A stretch of DNA of 64,000 nucleotides from Alphaproteobacteria bacterium (GCA_024742275.1 JANSYS010000004.1:1-64000); one strand, 5' to 3'. Numbered from the stretch's first letter, positions 16,009 through 25,455 are shown. The notes: generated by a model from the letters alone, not told the origin. Made by a program: numbers and translations.

Positions 16009-17837
16009 CGGCTCGGTCGCCGGACAAGCAGACCGGTTCCGGTCCGGGTTCCGGCGATGCAGTCTCCGCCGTCGGTGACCCGCAGGATGTCTTGCTTTCC
16101 GCTGTGCTGTTGGCCATCGATTCTCTTGCCCTTGGCGGTGCGTGGGTCCGGGCACGGCCGGGGCCGGTGCTCGATCGCTGGCTATCGGTGTTTCGGGAAT
16201 GCCTGCCACCGGAGACGCCAGTGCGTCGCCTTCCGGTTCATGTCGGCGACGACAGGCTGATCGGAGGACTGGACTTGGCCGCGACGCTTCGCAGCGGGCG
16301 GCCGCAGGTCGAGCGAGGGTTGTTGGCCCAGATCGATGGCGGCGTGCTCGTCGCGCCCATGGCGGAGCGTATGACGGCGGGCACCGCCTCTCGTCTTTCC
16401 TCCGTGCTGGATACCGGGATCGTCGCCGCGGAGCGAGAAGGCATCAGTGCACGTTGGCCTGCGCGGGTGGCGGTCGTCGCTCTCGACGAGGGGCGAGACG
16501 ACGACGAAGCGGTCCCCGCCATGCTGCTCCAGCGCCTCGCCCTGGCCGTCGATCTCGCCGGCGTCTCGATCGCCGATCTGAACCGGATCGCGGATGAGGG
16601 CGACCTCGCCGCGATGGCGCAGGCCGCGCGCCTCCGGTTGCGGGACGTTGCGGTCGGCGACGATGCCGTGGAAGCGCTTTGCGCGATCGGCGCCGCCCTG
16701 GGTGTTCCGTCTTTGGGATTGGCGGGGCTGGCCGTGCGTGTGGCGCGGGCCCATGCCGCGCTGGCCGGGCGCGCCGAAGTCGCTGATCAAGACGTCTCCG
16801 TCGCGGTCGGCCTGGTCTATGCCCAACGCGCGACCCAGCTTCCGGGCGACCCGGCGGATCCGCCGGATAGCGAGCCGGATCCGCCGCAGCCAGACCCGCC
16901 CCAAGACGACGCGCAGAAGCCGGACGACGCAACGGAGCGCACGGAGCCGGAAACCGCTGCGGACAGACTGATCGAGGCGGCGCTTGCGGCGCTCCCGCCG
17001 AATCTCCTGGAACAGCTCGCCGCGTCGGCGGCGCGGCAACGGTCGGGCGCGAACACCGGTCGTCGGGGCGAGGGTGGCTTGTCGCGCCGGCGGGGCCGTC
17101 CGGTCGGCAGCGTTCCGGGCGATCCGAGGCGAGGCGACCGTCTCAATCTGGCCGATACGCTGCGGACCGCGGCGCCCTGGCAGCGCTTGCGCGGTCGTGA
17201 CGGCGACCGCGTCCTGGTGCGTCCGGAAGACTTCCGCGTCGCCCGTTACCGTCACCGCACGGAAAGCGTGACCGTTTTCGTGGTCGACGCGTCCGGCTCG
17301 GCCGCCCTCAATCGTCTGGCAGAGGCCAAAGGTGCCGTCGAACTTCTGCTCGCCGAGTGCTACGTGCGCCGGGACAGGGTGGCTCTGCTGGGATTCCGTG
17401 GGACGGCGGCCGAACTTCTGCTGCCGCCGACGCGATCGCTCGTGCGGGCAAAGCGGAGTCTCGCCGGTCTGCCGGGCGGTGGTGGAACGCCGTTGGCCTC
17501 CGGACTCGACATGGCAGCGGCCATGGCTCTCGCGATCCGGCGCGAGGAACGAACGCCGTCTCTCGTCGTTCTGACCGATGGCCGCGCGAATGTGAACCGG
17601 GATGGTGAGGGTGGCCGGGCTCAAGCGATGGAAGACGCCCTGGACGCCGCCCGAAGGATCGCCGGCGCCGGCGTGTCCGCGCTGGTTTTAGACACCAGCC
17701 CCCGGCCCCGGCCAGAGGCGGCCGAGATCGCCGGAGCGATGCGCGCGACCTACCTGCCGCTACCGCAGGCGGATGCCGCGACCGTTTCCCGCGCCGTCAT
17801 CGCGGCCAGAGGAGACGGCGCCCGGCGCCAGGGCTAG
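16005..17837 (+). CDS. bchD: magnesium chelatase subunit D
   Basis: A 610-residue partner of BchI forming the AAA+ motor platform of Mg chelatase. The N-terminal AAA-like domain is degenerate and lacks a proper Walker A. A Pro/Asp-rich linker follows (about 280-315, with [12 protein letters not shown]). The C-terminal von Willebrand A domain carries the MIDAS motif DASGSAA (about 428). The GTG start at 16005 overlaps the bchI stop (GTGA), implying translational coupling. Confidence 0.96.
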   Translation: MTARSPDKQTGSGPGSGDAVSAVGDPQDVLLSAVLLAIDSLALGGAWVRARPGPVLDRWLSVFRECLPPETPVRRLPVHVGDDRLIGGLDLAATLRSGRPQVERGLLAQIDGGVLVAPMAERMTAGTASRLSSVLDTGIVAAEREGISARWPARVAVVALDEGRDDDEAVPAMLLQRLALAVDLAGVSIADLNRIADEGDLAAMAQAARLRLRDVAVGDDAVEALCAIGAALGVPSLGLAGLAVRVARAHAALAGRAEVADQDVSVAVGLVYAQRATQLPGDPADPPDSEPDPPQPDPPQDDAQKPDDATERTEPETAADRLIEAALAALPPNLLEQLAASAARQRSGANTGRRGEGGLSRRRGRPVGSVPGDPRRGDRLNLADTLRTAAPWQRLRGRDGDRVLVRPEDFRVARYRHRTESVTVFVVDASGSAALNRLAEAKGAVELLLAECYVRRDRVALLGFRGTAAELLLPPTRSLVRAKRSLAGLPGGGGTPLASGLDMAAAMALAIRREERTPSLVVLTDGRANVNRDGEGGRAQAMEDALDAARRIAGAGVSALVLDTSPRPRPEAAEIAGAMRATYLPLPQADAATVSRAVIAARGDGARRQG

Positions 17838-17846
17838 GGAGTGTTC

Positions 17847-18755
17847 ATGGCCAACGCACGGGATCTGGACTGGGACCGGGATGGTCCCGACTGGCCAAAC
17901 CGTCAGATGAGCCGCTTTGTGCGGGCCGGCCGCCTGAAATGGCACGTACAGGTCGGCGGTTCCGGCCCCGGCCTTCTGCTTCTGCATGGAACCGGCGCCT
18001 CCACCCACACCTGGGCGGGCATGCTGGAGCCCCTGGCGCGGGATTTCACGGTGGTCGCTCCCGACTTGCCGGGACATGGGTTCACCGCATCGCCCTCGTT
18101 GTACGGACTGTCGCTGCCCGGCATGGCGCACGGCATCGCCGAACTGCTCGCGACACTCGAGATCGGCCCGGTTCTGGGCGTCGGCCATTCCGCCGGCGCC
18201 GCGGTTCTCGCCCATCACGCCCTGCACGGTCCCTCGACCCTGCTGGCGGTCGTAAGCCTGAACGGCGCTCTTATCCCGTTCGGTGGCTTGGCCGGCCGCC
18301 TGTTCTCTCCGCTCGCCAAACTTCTTGCCATGAACCCTGTGACGCCGGGATTATTCGCCCGGCGCCTGTCGAAGGCAGACGTTTTCGAGCGTCTTCTGGC
18401 CGGAACGGGATCGGATCTTGATCCTACGGCGGCGGCCATTTACCGGCGTCTGGCCGCCAGTCCTCGCCATGTCGCCGGCGCGTTGGGAATGATGGCGAAC
18501 TGGGACCTGCGGCGCCTGCATCGGGAGCTGCCGACGCTCGCCATACCACTGATCCTGGTCGCGGCGGCGGGCGATCGGACGGTTCCGCCTGATCAGGCGG
18601 AAGACCTGGCGCGGCGTATACCGATGGCGCGCCTGGAAAGGCTGGCATGGGGCGGTCATCTCGCCCACGAGGAACGGCCGGATGAGATCGTGTCGCTGAT
18701 CCAGCGGGTTGCGGCCGAGGTCGGCGTTTCGGAGGCGCGAAGATCCGACGGTTAG
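17847..18755 (+). CDS. bchO: alpha/beta hydrolase BchO (Mg-chelatase accessory)
   Basis: A 302-residue alpha/beta hydrolase. The oxyanion region is LLLLHGTGASTHTW (about 46-60). The nucleophile elbow is normally GHSAG and is present as VGHSAGAAV (about 112-120). The catalytic His is probably in GGHLAHEE near the C-terminus. BchO is found in nearly all proteobacterial photosynthesis clusters directly after bchID; its precise role in Mg insertion is unproven. ATG 17847 was chosen over GTG 17841 because GGGAG lies 7 bases before it. Confidence 0.93.
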   Translation: MANARDLDWDRDGPDWPNRQMSRFVRAGRLKWHVQVGGSGPGLLLLHGTGASTHTWAGMLEPLARDFTVVAPDLPGHGFTASPSLYGLSLPGMAHGIAELLATLEIGPVLGVGHSAGAAVLAHHALHGPSTLLAVVSLNGALIPFGGLAGRLFSPLAKLLAMNPVTPGLFARRLSKADVFERLLAGTGSDLDPTAAAIYRRLAASPRHVAGALGMMANWDLRRLHRELPTLAIPLILVAAAGDRTVPPDQAEDLARRIPMARLERLAWGGHLAHEERPDEIVSLIQRVAAEVGVSEARRSDG

Positions 18756-18853
18756 TGTTGGCATACGACTCAGACCCTCAGCAGCGTCATTGCGCGGGCG
18801 TGGTCGGTCCAATGGCGGTGGATCGACAGGTTTAGAACCAGGACGGTGGGGCG

Positions 18854-19579
18854 ATGGAAAAGAACAAGCAGGCAGGTACCGTCGCGGTGGTGGTGTTGAT
18901 CAACACCCGCTCCGCTCTCTCCGGACTATGGCGCCTGGTGACCGGCCGCTGGCGCACCCGTGCGATTCCGGGGGCGACCTTCGTGAAGGTGCTGGGCAGC
19001 GGGCGCGACGGCGGCTTCGTTCCGGTTCCGAGCCTGACCCATCTCGGCCTCTTCGTCAGTTTCACCGACGACGCCGCAGCCGACGCGTTCCTGTCGTCCA
19101 GGCTGCTCGACGGATATCGCGGTCTGTCGGCGGAGCTGCTTACGATGAAGCTGCGGGCGTTCTCGACCAAGGGGAGTTGGTCGGGCCGAACGCCGCTGAC
19201 GGTAACCGCTCTGGAGCCGGACGAAGGTCCGATCGCGTCGCTCACCCGTGCCTCCATCCGTCCGGGAAAGGCTGTCTCCTTCTGGGTCCACGCCGCGCCC
19301 GCTCAGGTGTCGCTCGATACCGCGCGGGGCTGCCTCATCTCGGCCGGTCTTGGCGAGGCGCCGTTCTTCCGCCAAGCCACCCTCACCGTGTGGGAAAGCT
19401 TGGCGGCAATGCACGCCTTCGCGCGTCACGGTGCCCATCTTGAGGCGATCAAAAGGGCTCGTGCCGAAGATCACTTCTCCGAGGATCTCTTCGCGCGTTT
19501 CGTGCCGAGCGAAATCCAGGGGAATTGGCAGGGCCGGCACTTCGGAGACGGCGGGTCCGCGCTTGTCGAACCTGTCTAA
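18854..19579 (+). CDS. crtA: spheroidene monooxygenase
   Basis: A 241-residue CrtA-type heme-containing monooxygenase that adds a keto group to spheroidene or hydroxyspheroidene when O2 is present, giving spheroidenone. Family features are the N-terminal VAVVVLINTR strand, ALSGLWRL, a conserved GGFVPVPSLTHLGLFVSF segment, and the C-terminal RARAEDHFSEDLFARF. It lies between bchO and crtI, as in Rhodobacter-type clusters. A gap of 98 bases before the gene holds no clear PpsR site. Confidence 0.92.
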   Translation: MEKNKQAGTVAVVVLINTRSALSGLWRLVTGRWRTRAIPGATFVKVLGSGRDGGFVPVPSLTHLGLFVSFTDDAAADAFLSSRLLDGYRGLSAELLTMKLRAFSTKGSWSGRTPLTVTALEPDEGPIASLTRASIRPGKAVSFWVHAAPAQVSLDTARGCLISAGLGEAPFFRQATLTVWESLAAMHAFARHGAHLEAIKRARAEDHFSEDLFARFVPSEIQGNWQGRHFGDGGSALVEPV

Positions 19580-19588
19580 TACCCGTAT

Positions 19589-19606
19589 TGTAAAGCTATG
19601 TTGACA
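19589..19606. promoter_or_regulatory. PpsR/CrtJ binding site upstream of crtI
   Basis: TGTAAAGCTATGTTGACA fits TGT-N12-ACA. It ends 14 bases before the crtI ATG. The AT-rich spacer between crtA and crtI supports a separate crtIB promoter here. Confidence 0.65.
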
Positions 19607-19620
19607 CTCTTTTCAGTCCA

Positions 19621-21183
19621 ATGTTGACGACGCGCGGCACGCCCCTGCCGCCGCGCGAGGCCGACGGGACTCTCAGAGGCGCTGCGCGGGTCGACGGTGC
19701 GGCACCCCACGCGATCGTCATCGGCAGCGGTTTCGGAGGTTTGGCCGCGGCGGTACGGCTCGGTGCACGAGGATACCGCGTCACGGTTCTGGAGAAGTGC
19801 GATGGACCGGGTGGGCGTGCTCGGGTGTTCCGGCAGGACGGCTTCTCATTCGACGCGGGGCCGACGATCATCACCGTGCCGCATGTGCTCGAGGAGTTGT
19901 GGGCGTTGGCGGGCCGGGACTTCCACGCCGAGATCGATCTGCGTGAGATGTCCCCGTTCTATCGGATTCGCCTGGACGACGGACGAACCTTCGATGCCTC
20001 GCGAGACCCCGAGCGTATGCGGGCCGAGATCGCCAAGTTCTCGCCGGAGGACGTCGCCGGCTACGACCGCTATATGCAAGCGAGCCGCGAGATCTGTGAG
20101 TTCGCCTTCGTCGAGCTGGGGCACAAGCCCATGGGCTCCGCCGCCTTCATGGCCGGTGTCCTGCCGCGGCTCCTCAAGCATGGCGCCGCGCGGACCTTGC
20201 ACGCGATGGTCGCTAGCCACATCAAATCGCCCGAATTGCGCGCCTTCATGAGCTTTCACCCGCTGCTGATCGGCGGGAACCCGTTCGACGTCACGGCGAT
20301 CTACGCGCTGATCAGCGATCTCGAACAACGATGGGGGGTGCATTTCCCGATGGGAGGCACCGGCGCGCTCGTGTCCGGTCTGGTGTCCCTGATCGAAGGG
20401 CAGGGGAACCGGCTGACCTACGGCGCCGAGGTCGATGAGATCACGCTGGACGGGCGCCGGGCGACGGGTGTGCGCCTGAAGGACGGGGAGACTCTGTCGG
20501 CCGACATCGTGGTTTCCAACGCCGACGCGCCGTTCACCTACAAACACCTGCTGCGGAATGCGTCGAAGCGGTGGTGGCCGAACTGGCGGGTTGAACGGTC
20601 GCGCTACTCGATGGGGCTGTTCGTTTGGTATTTCGGCACGAAGCGCCGCTATGAGGGTGTGCCCCATCACATGATCCTGCTCGGTCCGCGTTATCGTGAC
20701 CTGCTGAGCGATATTTTCCACAAGAAGCACCTCGCGGATGACTTCAGCCTCTATCTGCATCGGCCGACGGCCACCGACCCGTCCCTGGCGCCGCCTGGAT
20801 GCGATACGTTCTACGCGCTGGCGCCGGTTCCGAACCTCGACGGGGCGGTCGACTGGCAAACGATGGAAGAGCCATATCGCCAGCGTATCGAGGACTACTT
20901 GTCGGCAACGGTTTTGCCGGACCTCGGGTCGGAAGTGATCTCGTCCAAGGTTGTTACGCCCCTCTATTTCAGGGACCAGCTCAACTCGCTTCGCGGCGCC
21001 GGCTTCTCCCTGGAACCGGTCATGTCCCAAAGCGCATGGTTTCGTCCGCACAACCGGGCCCAGGATGTCGACGGGCTCTATCTCGTTGGCGCGGGTACCC
21101 ATCCCGGAGCCGGCGTCCCCGGCGTGATATCCTCAGCCAAGGTTCTCGACCAAGTGGTGCCCGATGCTGCCGCGTTCCGCTGA
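19621..21183 (+). CDS. crtI: phytoene desaturase
   Basis: A 520-residue FAD-dependent phytoene desaturase that converts phytoene to neurosporene in this pathway, on the membrane. The dinucleotide-binding motif is AIVIGSGFGGLAAAVRL (about 33-49), followed by the second motif GGRARVF. The C-terminal bacterial carotenoid-desaturase signature is DGLYLVGAGTHPGAGVPGV (about 480-498). No convincing Shine-Dalgarno precedes ATG 19621; an internal start is possible, since 25-30 residues precede the FAD motif. Confidence 0.96.
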   Translation: MLTTRGTPLPPREADGTLRGAARVDGAAPHAIVIGSGFGGLAAAVRLGARGYRVTVLEKCDGPGGRARVFRQDGFSFDAGPTIITVPHVLEELWALAGRDFHAEIDLREMSPFYRIRLDDGRTFDASRDPERMRAEIAKFSPEDVAGYDRYMQASREICEFAFVELGHKPMGSAAFMAGVLPRLLKHGAARTLHAMVASHIKSPELRAFMSFHPLLIGGNPFDVTAIYALISDLEQRWGVHFPMGGTGALVSGLVSLIEGQGNRLTYGAEVDEITLDGRRATGVRLKDGETLSADIVVSNADAPFTYKHLLRNASKRWWPNWRVERSRYSMGLFVWYFGTKRRYEGVPHHMILLGPRYRDLLSDIFHKKHLADDFSLYLHRPTATDPSLAPPGCDTFYALAPVPNLDGAVDWQTMEEPYRQRIEDYLSATVLPDLGSEVISSKVVTPLYFRDQLNSLRGAGFSLEPVMSQSAWFRPHNRAQDVDGLYLVGAGTHPGAGVPGVISSAKVLDQVVPDAAAFR

Positions 21184-22237
21184 CGACCGCGCCGCCGAGG
21201 CGAACGATCTCGCGAAGTGCCGAGAGCTGATCCGGTGTGGCTCGCGGAGTTTCTACAACGCTTCGCTCATCCTGCCGAAGTCGGTCCGCGATCCGGCCTA
21301 CGCGCTCTATGCCTTCTGCCGTCTCGCGGATGACGAGATCGACCATGCCGAGGTCGGGGACGAGACGGCGGCTCTCGAGCGGCTGAGGCGGCGCCTCGAT
21401 GCGATCTATGCCGGAGTTCCTCGGGACATTGCCGCCGACCGGGCCTTTGCCCGAGTCGTGCGGGACTGCGGGATGCCGCGGGCCTTGCCGGAGGCGCTGC
21501 TGGAGGGCTTCGCCTGGGATGCCGAAGGTCGGACCTACGAGACGATTTCTGAGCTGCGCGCCTATGGCGCCCGGGTGGCCGGGACAGTGGGTGCGATGAT
21601 GACGGTGTTGATGCGGTCGCGGGACGGGTCGGTGATGGCGCGCGCGACCGACCTCGGTGTGGCGATGCAACTGACCAACATCGCCCGCGATGTGGGCGAG
21701 GATGCGCGAGCCGGACGGCTGTACCTGCCGCGCCAGTGGATGCGCGAGGCGGGGCTCGATCCCGACGCCTGGTTGGCCACCCCGTGCCACAGTCCGGCCC
21801 TCGGCCGGGTGGTGCGCCGTCTGCTGGACGAAGCCGATCGCCTCTATAAGCGCTCTCGCGCCGGAATCGGGCAGCTTCCGGTCGGCTGCCGGACGGGGGT
21901 GCGGACGGCGCAGCTGCTGTACGCCGAAATCGGCCGAGAGGTTCTGCGACTCGACAGCAATTCAGTCGACGGCCGCGCCGTTGTCAGCGGCCGACGCAAG
22001 TTGGCGTTGTTGGCCTGGGCGACGCTATCCGGTCAGGCGATCGTCCCCGGTCTTTCGGCCGAACCGCTTGAGGAGACCCGGTTTCTGATCGACGCCGTCC
22101 GGTCCTGTCCGGCGCCCCGTCCGCAACCGGGCCCGGGCTTCGGAGCGCGGGCCGAATGGGCGACGGATCTCTTGATACGCCTGGAATCCGGCGATCGACG
22201 GACCAGATCGATACCAAGGGACGCGAGTCCCGGGTGA
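21164..22237 (+). CDS. crtB: 15-cis-phytoene synthase
   Basis: A 357-residue squalene/phytoene synthase that condenses two GGPP to phytoene. The first Asp-rich motif is present as ADDEID (about 65-70) inside YALYAFCRLADDEID. The second is in MQLTNIARDVGEDARAGRLYLP (about 168-188). It overlaps the 3' end of crtI by 20 bases, so the two are co-expressed. Confidence 0.96.
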   Translation: MLPRSADDRAAEANDLAKCRELIRCGSRSFYNASLILPKSVRDPAYALYAFCRLADDEIDHAEVGDETAALERLRRRLDAIYAGVPRDIAADRAFARVVRDCGMPRALPEALLEGFAWDAEGRTYETISELRAYGARVAGTVGAMMTVLMRSRDGSVMARATDLGVAMQLTNIARDVGEDARAGRLYLPRQWMREAGLDPDAWLATPCHSPALGRVVRRLLDEADRLYKRSRAGIGQLPVGCRTGVRTAQLLYAEIGREVLRLDSNSVDGRAVVSGRRKLALLAWATLSGQAIVPGLSAEPLEETRFLIDAVRSCPAPRPQPGPGFGARAEWATDLLIRLESGDRRTRSIPRDASPG

Positions 22238-22254
22238 ATCCTCTGGAGAATTCC

Positions 22255-22728
22255 GTGATCGATCTCTCTCTGCTTGTCTTTATCGGCGCCTGTACCGCGG
22301 TTGCGCTGACCGGCGTCTTCTTCAAGCCGGGCGACTGGTACGAAGGGCTGCGTAAGCCCCCCTGGCGGCCCCCGAACTGGTTGTTCGGCCCGGCTTGGAC
22401 GGTGCTCTACGCCATGATCGCGGTTTCGGGCTGGTGGGTCTGGGAAGCGGGCGAGTGGCCGGCCGTCGCGTTGCCGATGGCGGTCTACGGCTTGCAGTTG
22501 CTGTTGAACGCCGGCTGGTCGCCGCTGTTTTTCGGTTTGCGCAGGCCGGACCTCGCCTTCTACGAGCTTATCGGTCTGTGGTCCTCGATCCTGGCGACGA
22601 TCCTCGTCTTCTATCCGGTTTCTCCGCCTGCCGCCTGGCTGCTGGTGCCGTATCTAGGCTGGGTCACGTTCGCCGGCGCGCTCAACAGGAGCATCATCCG
22701 GCTCAACCCCCGGACGGTGGAGGCATAG
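22255..22728 (+). CDS. tspO: tryptophan-rich sensory protein (TspO/MBR, CrtK)
   Basis: A 157-residue integral membrane protein with five predicted helices and the TspO signatures WYEGLRKPPWRPPNWLFGPA and LNAGWSPLFFGLRRPDLA. In Rhodobacter, TspO (crtK) binds tetrapyrroles and tunes pigment gene expression. I chose GTG 22255 because GGAG precedes it by 7 bases and the length then matches the family. GTG 22234, overlapping the crtB stop, is the alternative. Confidence 0.92.
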   Translation: MIDLSLLVFIGACTAVALTGVFFKPGDWYEGLRKPPWRPPNWLFGPAWTVLYAMIAVSGWWVWEAGEWPAVALPMAVYGLQLLLNAGWSPLFFGLRRPDLAFYELIGLWSSILATILVFYPVSPPAAWLLVPYLGWVTFAGALNRSIIRLNPRTVEA

Positions 22729-22731
22729 GAC

Positions 22732-22911
22732 GTGTCGTCGGATGCCTTTGCCCTGATCGAGCCGATCTTTATCACCCTGGTCGTTTTCGGGTTCGGCTAT
22801 TGGCAGTTGCGGGAACTGAACCAGCTTCGGCGCGAGCGCGAGGACAACGATCGCAAAGCCGCGGACGCCGAAAGCGAACAGGCCGTCGAACCGAAAGACC
22901 TGTCGCGTTAG
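22732..22911 (+). CDS. small single-pass membrane protein after tspO
   Basis: A 59-residue protein from GTG 22732, 3 bases after the tspO stop. It has one hydrophobic segment (about 8-25, IEPIFITLVVFGFGYW) followed by a charged, Arg/Glu-rich cytoplasmic-type tail ending in KDLSR. Its TAG (22909-22911) overlaps the stop of the converging crtC by two bases. I do not recognise a family name. Position in the crtIB-tspO operon suggests a pigment-related accessory role. Confidence 0.65.
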   Translation: MSSDAFALIEPIFITLVVFGFGYWQLRELNQLRREREDNDRKAADAESEQAVEPKDLSR

Positions 22912-23741
22912 CCGAACGCGGCCCGCGGCATCCGAAACGGCAGCATCAGTTTGACGATCGGGCTGGCGAAGCGGTCCAGATCGAGACTCTCGTGGACGGC
23001 CGGGCCGCGCTCGCCATAGAGACGGGTGTTGAGGATCTCCCGGGTGTAGAACGGACTGTCCTCCAGCCGCCGCGAGACAGAGACCGAATTGCCGGCATCG
23101 ACCCGGGTTCCACGTTGGACGCGCCAGAGGCCGGCCGGTAGGTCGGCGCGTTCGGGCGGTGTCAGTCGCTCCAGCCCGCCATCGGCTCCGAAGCGCAGCG
23201 CCATCGACAGGTCCTGGCCGCCGCGAAGCTCCGCATCGTACAGGACAAGCGCCGAATCCCGACCCCGGAACCGGGACCAATCCCAACGTCTGAAGCCCGT
23301 TTCCAGCGGCTCCGAGCCCCAATTGCTGTCGAAGTATCCGTGCCCGCGCCAAGTCGATTGCGGCGCATCAAGGTCGACCGAAACTTGAGCCATGGGCGCG
23401 ATCGGCCACCACCTATGCCGTCCAGCCGAGTCCAGGGTGAAGTCGATGCCCGGTCGGCAGTCGGGGGTGAGCGTGACGGTGCCCCGAATTGCCGATAGAT
23501 GAGGCACGGAGCGCTCGTTCAGATCGATGGTGAGGCCGTTCTGCGACCAATGAAGCGCGCTGCGCCCGACGGTGAAAGTCCGCTCCGTCCGCCGCAAGGC
23601 ACCCCGTCCGCGCTCCGTCATCGCCCAGCGGTCGGAGCCGGCGCCGTAGAGCGCGACGTTGATCGCGCAGTGGTTCTCGGGGTCTTGGCGTCCGGACCAG
23701 GCGTAGTAGGGCGAGAACACGCTGCCGACAAAGGCGATCAC
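22908..23741 (-). CDS. crtC: carotenoid 1,2-hydratase (hydroxyneurosporene synthase)
   Basis: CrtC hydrates the C-1,2 double bond of neurosporene and its derivatives. Seen: IAFVGSVFSPYYAWSGRQDP at the start, ENHCAINVALYG, ATGFRRWDWSRF-like segment near ETGFRRWDWSRF, and DSPFYTREILNTRLYGE. From GTG 23741 the protein has 277 residues, close to the roughly 281-residue Rhodobacter capsulatus enzyme. The frame stays open upstream and reads PPGGYVWWYVDALSEDG, a conserved-looking segment, but no good start codon lies there. The true N-terminus may therefore overlap crtD. The start is uncertain; the identity is not. Confidence 0.9.
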   Translation of the reverse strand: MIAFVGSVFSPYYAWSGRQDPENHCAINVALYGAGSDRWAMTERGRGALRRTERTFTVGRSALHWSQNGLTIDLNERSVPHLSAIRGTVTLTPDCRPGIDFTLDSAGRHRWWPIAPMAQVSVDLDAPQSTWRGHGYFDSNWGSEPLETGFRRWDWSRFRGRDSALVLYDAELRGGQDLSMALRFGADGGLERLTPPERADLPAGLWRVQRGTRVDAGNSVSVSRRLEDSPFYTREILNTRLYGERGPAVHESLDLDRFASPIVKLMLPFRMPRAAFG

Positions 23742-23767
23742 CGTCAGGCCCTGGCGGCCGTCCTCGC

Positions 23768-25390
23768 TCAGCGCGTCGACGTACCACCAGACATAGCCGC
23801 CCGGTGGAACCGCCTGCGCGAAGTCAGGTCCGCCATCACCCGTTCGGCGGCGAGCTTGCCCGAGAGCGCCACCATCGGGATGCCCGGTCCCGGATGCACG
23901 CTGCCCCCCGCCAGGTAGAGGCCCGGGATTGCCGTCGTCGTGCCGTGGCGCTTGAACGACGCTTTCCAGCCGAGGGCCGCCGGTCCGTAGATCGCTCCGC
24001 CGGTGCCCGGAAACCTGTGGGCGAAGTCCGCCGGTGTCGTCGTTACGCATCCGTCCGGCGACGGACGCACCGTCAGGCCGCATCGCGCCATCAGGGCGTA
24101 GGCTCTGTCCAGACATCGTTCGGTCTCCTCGCTCCGGAAGTCTTCGGTATCGCCCGTCGCCGGGGCGTTGATGATCAGGAACAGTCTCTCCTCGCCGACC
24201 GACGCGGCGGTGCCCTCGATCGAGGCGCCGCGATCTTGGGCACCGCGATCTTGGGCACCGCGATCTTGGGCGCCGCGATCTTGGGCGCAGAGATACGCCG
24301 TCGGGGTGCGGGGGAGTCGGCGCCGATCCACGAGATCCGCGAACTCGCCAGCGTAGTCGCTGCTGAAGAACACGTTGTGATGGACCAGTGGAAAGCCGTC
24401 GGTCTCCGCCACCAGGGACTGGGTGAGGGCGGACAGGGACCGGCTCGCGGGTTCCGTTGCCGGTGCGGCGCGGGCGACGCTCGGTCCTAGAAGTCCCGTA
24501 CCGAGTGCGCTGACGTCGCCGCAGAAGACGACGGCATCGGCCGCAAGCGCCTCCCCGCTCGCCAGCCGGACGCCGCTGGCGGCGCCTCCGGCGGTGTCTA
24601 TCGATGATACCTGGGCCCCCAAGCGAAAGCCGATACCGAGATCGCGGGCAACGGCCGCGAGCGCTTCGGGCAGTCGCTGCATGCCGCCGTCGATGGTCCA
24701 GACGCCCTCCTGCTCGAGATGGGCGATCAGTGTCAGGGTGGCGGGCGCGAGGTAGGGCGACGTCCCGCAATAGGTCGCGTAGCGGGCGAACAGCTGCCGG
24801 AGCCTGGGGTCTTCGAATTGGCGGGACAGGACGTCGAACAGAGTCGAGAACGGTTGCGTGGCCAGCAAGTCGCGGGCTCCGGCCAGGCCGCCGCCCAGAG
24901 TCAGTCCGAACGGCGAAGGCCGGGGAGCGCGCATGAACGATCGGTCGAGCGTCCGGTAAACGCGCGCCGCCTGCTCGTGGAAGGATCGAAAGTGCGCCGC
25001 TTCCCGTGGACCGGCGAACGCGGCCACTGCGTCGGCGGAACGTTCGAAATCGGCGAACAGGTCGAGCCGCTCCGTCGCGCTCCACGCGTGTCGTGCCAGA
25101 ATTTCGGCCGGCCGGAAGGTGAGATGGTCTTCGGTGCGGGTCCCGGCAATATCGAAAAGCTCGTCGAACACCGCCCGGAGCGTGACGACGGTCGGCCCTG
25201 AATCCACCGGCTTTCCCGCTGCCAGGACGGTCCGGATCTTACCGCCGGGGTGCTCGGCAGATTCGACGACGGTGACCGCCACGCCTTGCGCGGCGAGGCG
25301 GATGGCGGTGGCCAAACCGGCGATGCCGGCGCCGACCACGACCACATGGTCGTCCGATCTGACAACTCTGGTTTTGGGAGCAGGGAGCAT
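23768..25390 (-). CDS. crtD: hydroxyneurosporene (methoxyneurosporene) desaturase
   Basis: A 540-residue FAD-dependent C-3,4 desaturase of the CrtI family acting in spheroidene synthesis. Motifs: VVVVGAGIAGLATAIRL near the N-terminus, GGKIRTVLAAGKPVDSGPT, and the C-terminal PGLYLAGGSVHPGPGIPMV. I chose ATG 25390 because the longer frame from GTG 25474 would run through both PpsR sites. An insert of four AQDRG repeats sits around residues 370-390, where other CrtD proteins have a short loop. It is followed by crtC on the same strand. Confidence 0.94.
   Translation of the reverse strand: MLPAPKTRVVRSDDHVVVVGAGIAGLATAIRLAAQGVAVTVVESAEHPGGKIRTVLAAGKPVDSGPTVVTLRAVFDELFDIAGTRTEDHLTFRPAEILARHAWSATERLDLFADFERSADAVAAFAGPREAAHFRSFHEQAARVYRTLDRSFMRAPRPSPFGLTLGGGLAGARDLLATQPFSTLFDVLSRQFEDPRLRQLFARYATYCGTSPYLAPATLTLIAHLEQEGVWTIDGGMQRLPEALAAVARDLGIGFRLGAQVSSIDTAGGAASGVRLASGEALAADAVVFCGDVSALGTGLLGPSVARAAPATEPASRSLSALTQSLVAETDGFPLVHHNVFFSSDYAGEFADLVDRRRLPRTPTAYLCAQDRGAQDRGAQDRGAQDRGASIEGTAASVGEERLFLIINAPATGDTEDFRSEETERCLDRAYALMARCGLTVRPSPDGCVTTTPADFAHRFPGTGGAIYGPAALGWKASFKRHGTTTAIPGLYLAGGSVHPGPGIPMVALSGKLAAERVMADLTSRRRFHRAAMSGGTSTR
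24228..24287 (-). repeat. 15-bp tandem repeat inside crtD (AQDRG x4)
   Basis: Four head-to-tail copies of ccgcgatcttgggc[a/g] (24228-24242, 24243-24257, 24258-24272, 24273-24287) differ only at the last base. On the crtD strand they encode AQDRG four times. The unit length is a multiple of three, so copy-number changes keep the frame. Confidence 0.95.
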
Positions 25391-25429
25391 GATGCCGCTG
25401 GAAACGCCGTTGCCGGGATGAGCGATCAG

Positions 25430-25447
25430 TGTATAGAATAATTTACA
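25430..25447. promoter_or_regulatory. PpsR/CrtJ binding site, crtD-crtE intergenic (1)
   Basis: TGTATAGAATAATTTACA fits TGT-N12-ACA. It lies in the AT-rich region between divergent crtD and crtE, 40 bases before the crtD ATG. Confidence 0.8.
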
Positions 25448-25455
25448 ATATTTAA

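Noticed and set aside
18756..18853. PpsR site in front of crtA
   Set aside because: No TGT-N12-ACA was found in the 98-bp gap; crtA is probably read from the bchI promoter.
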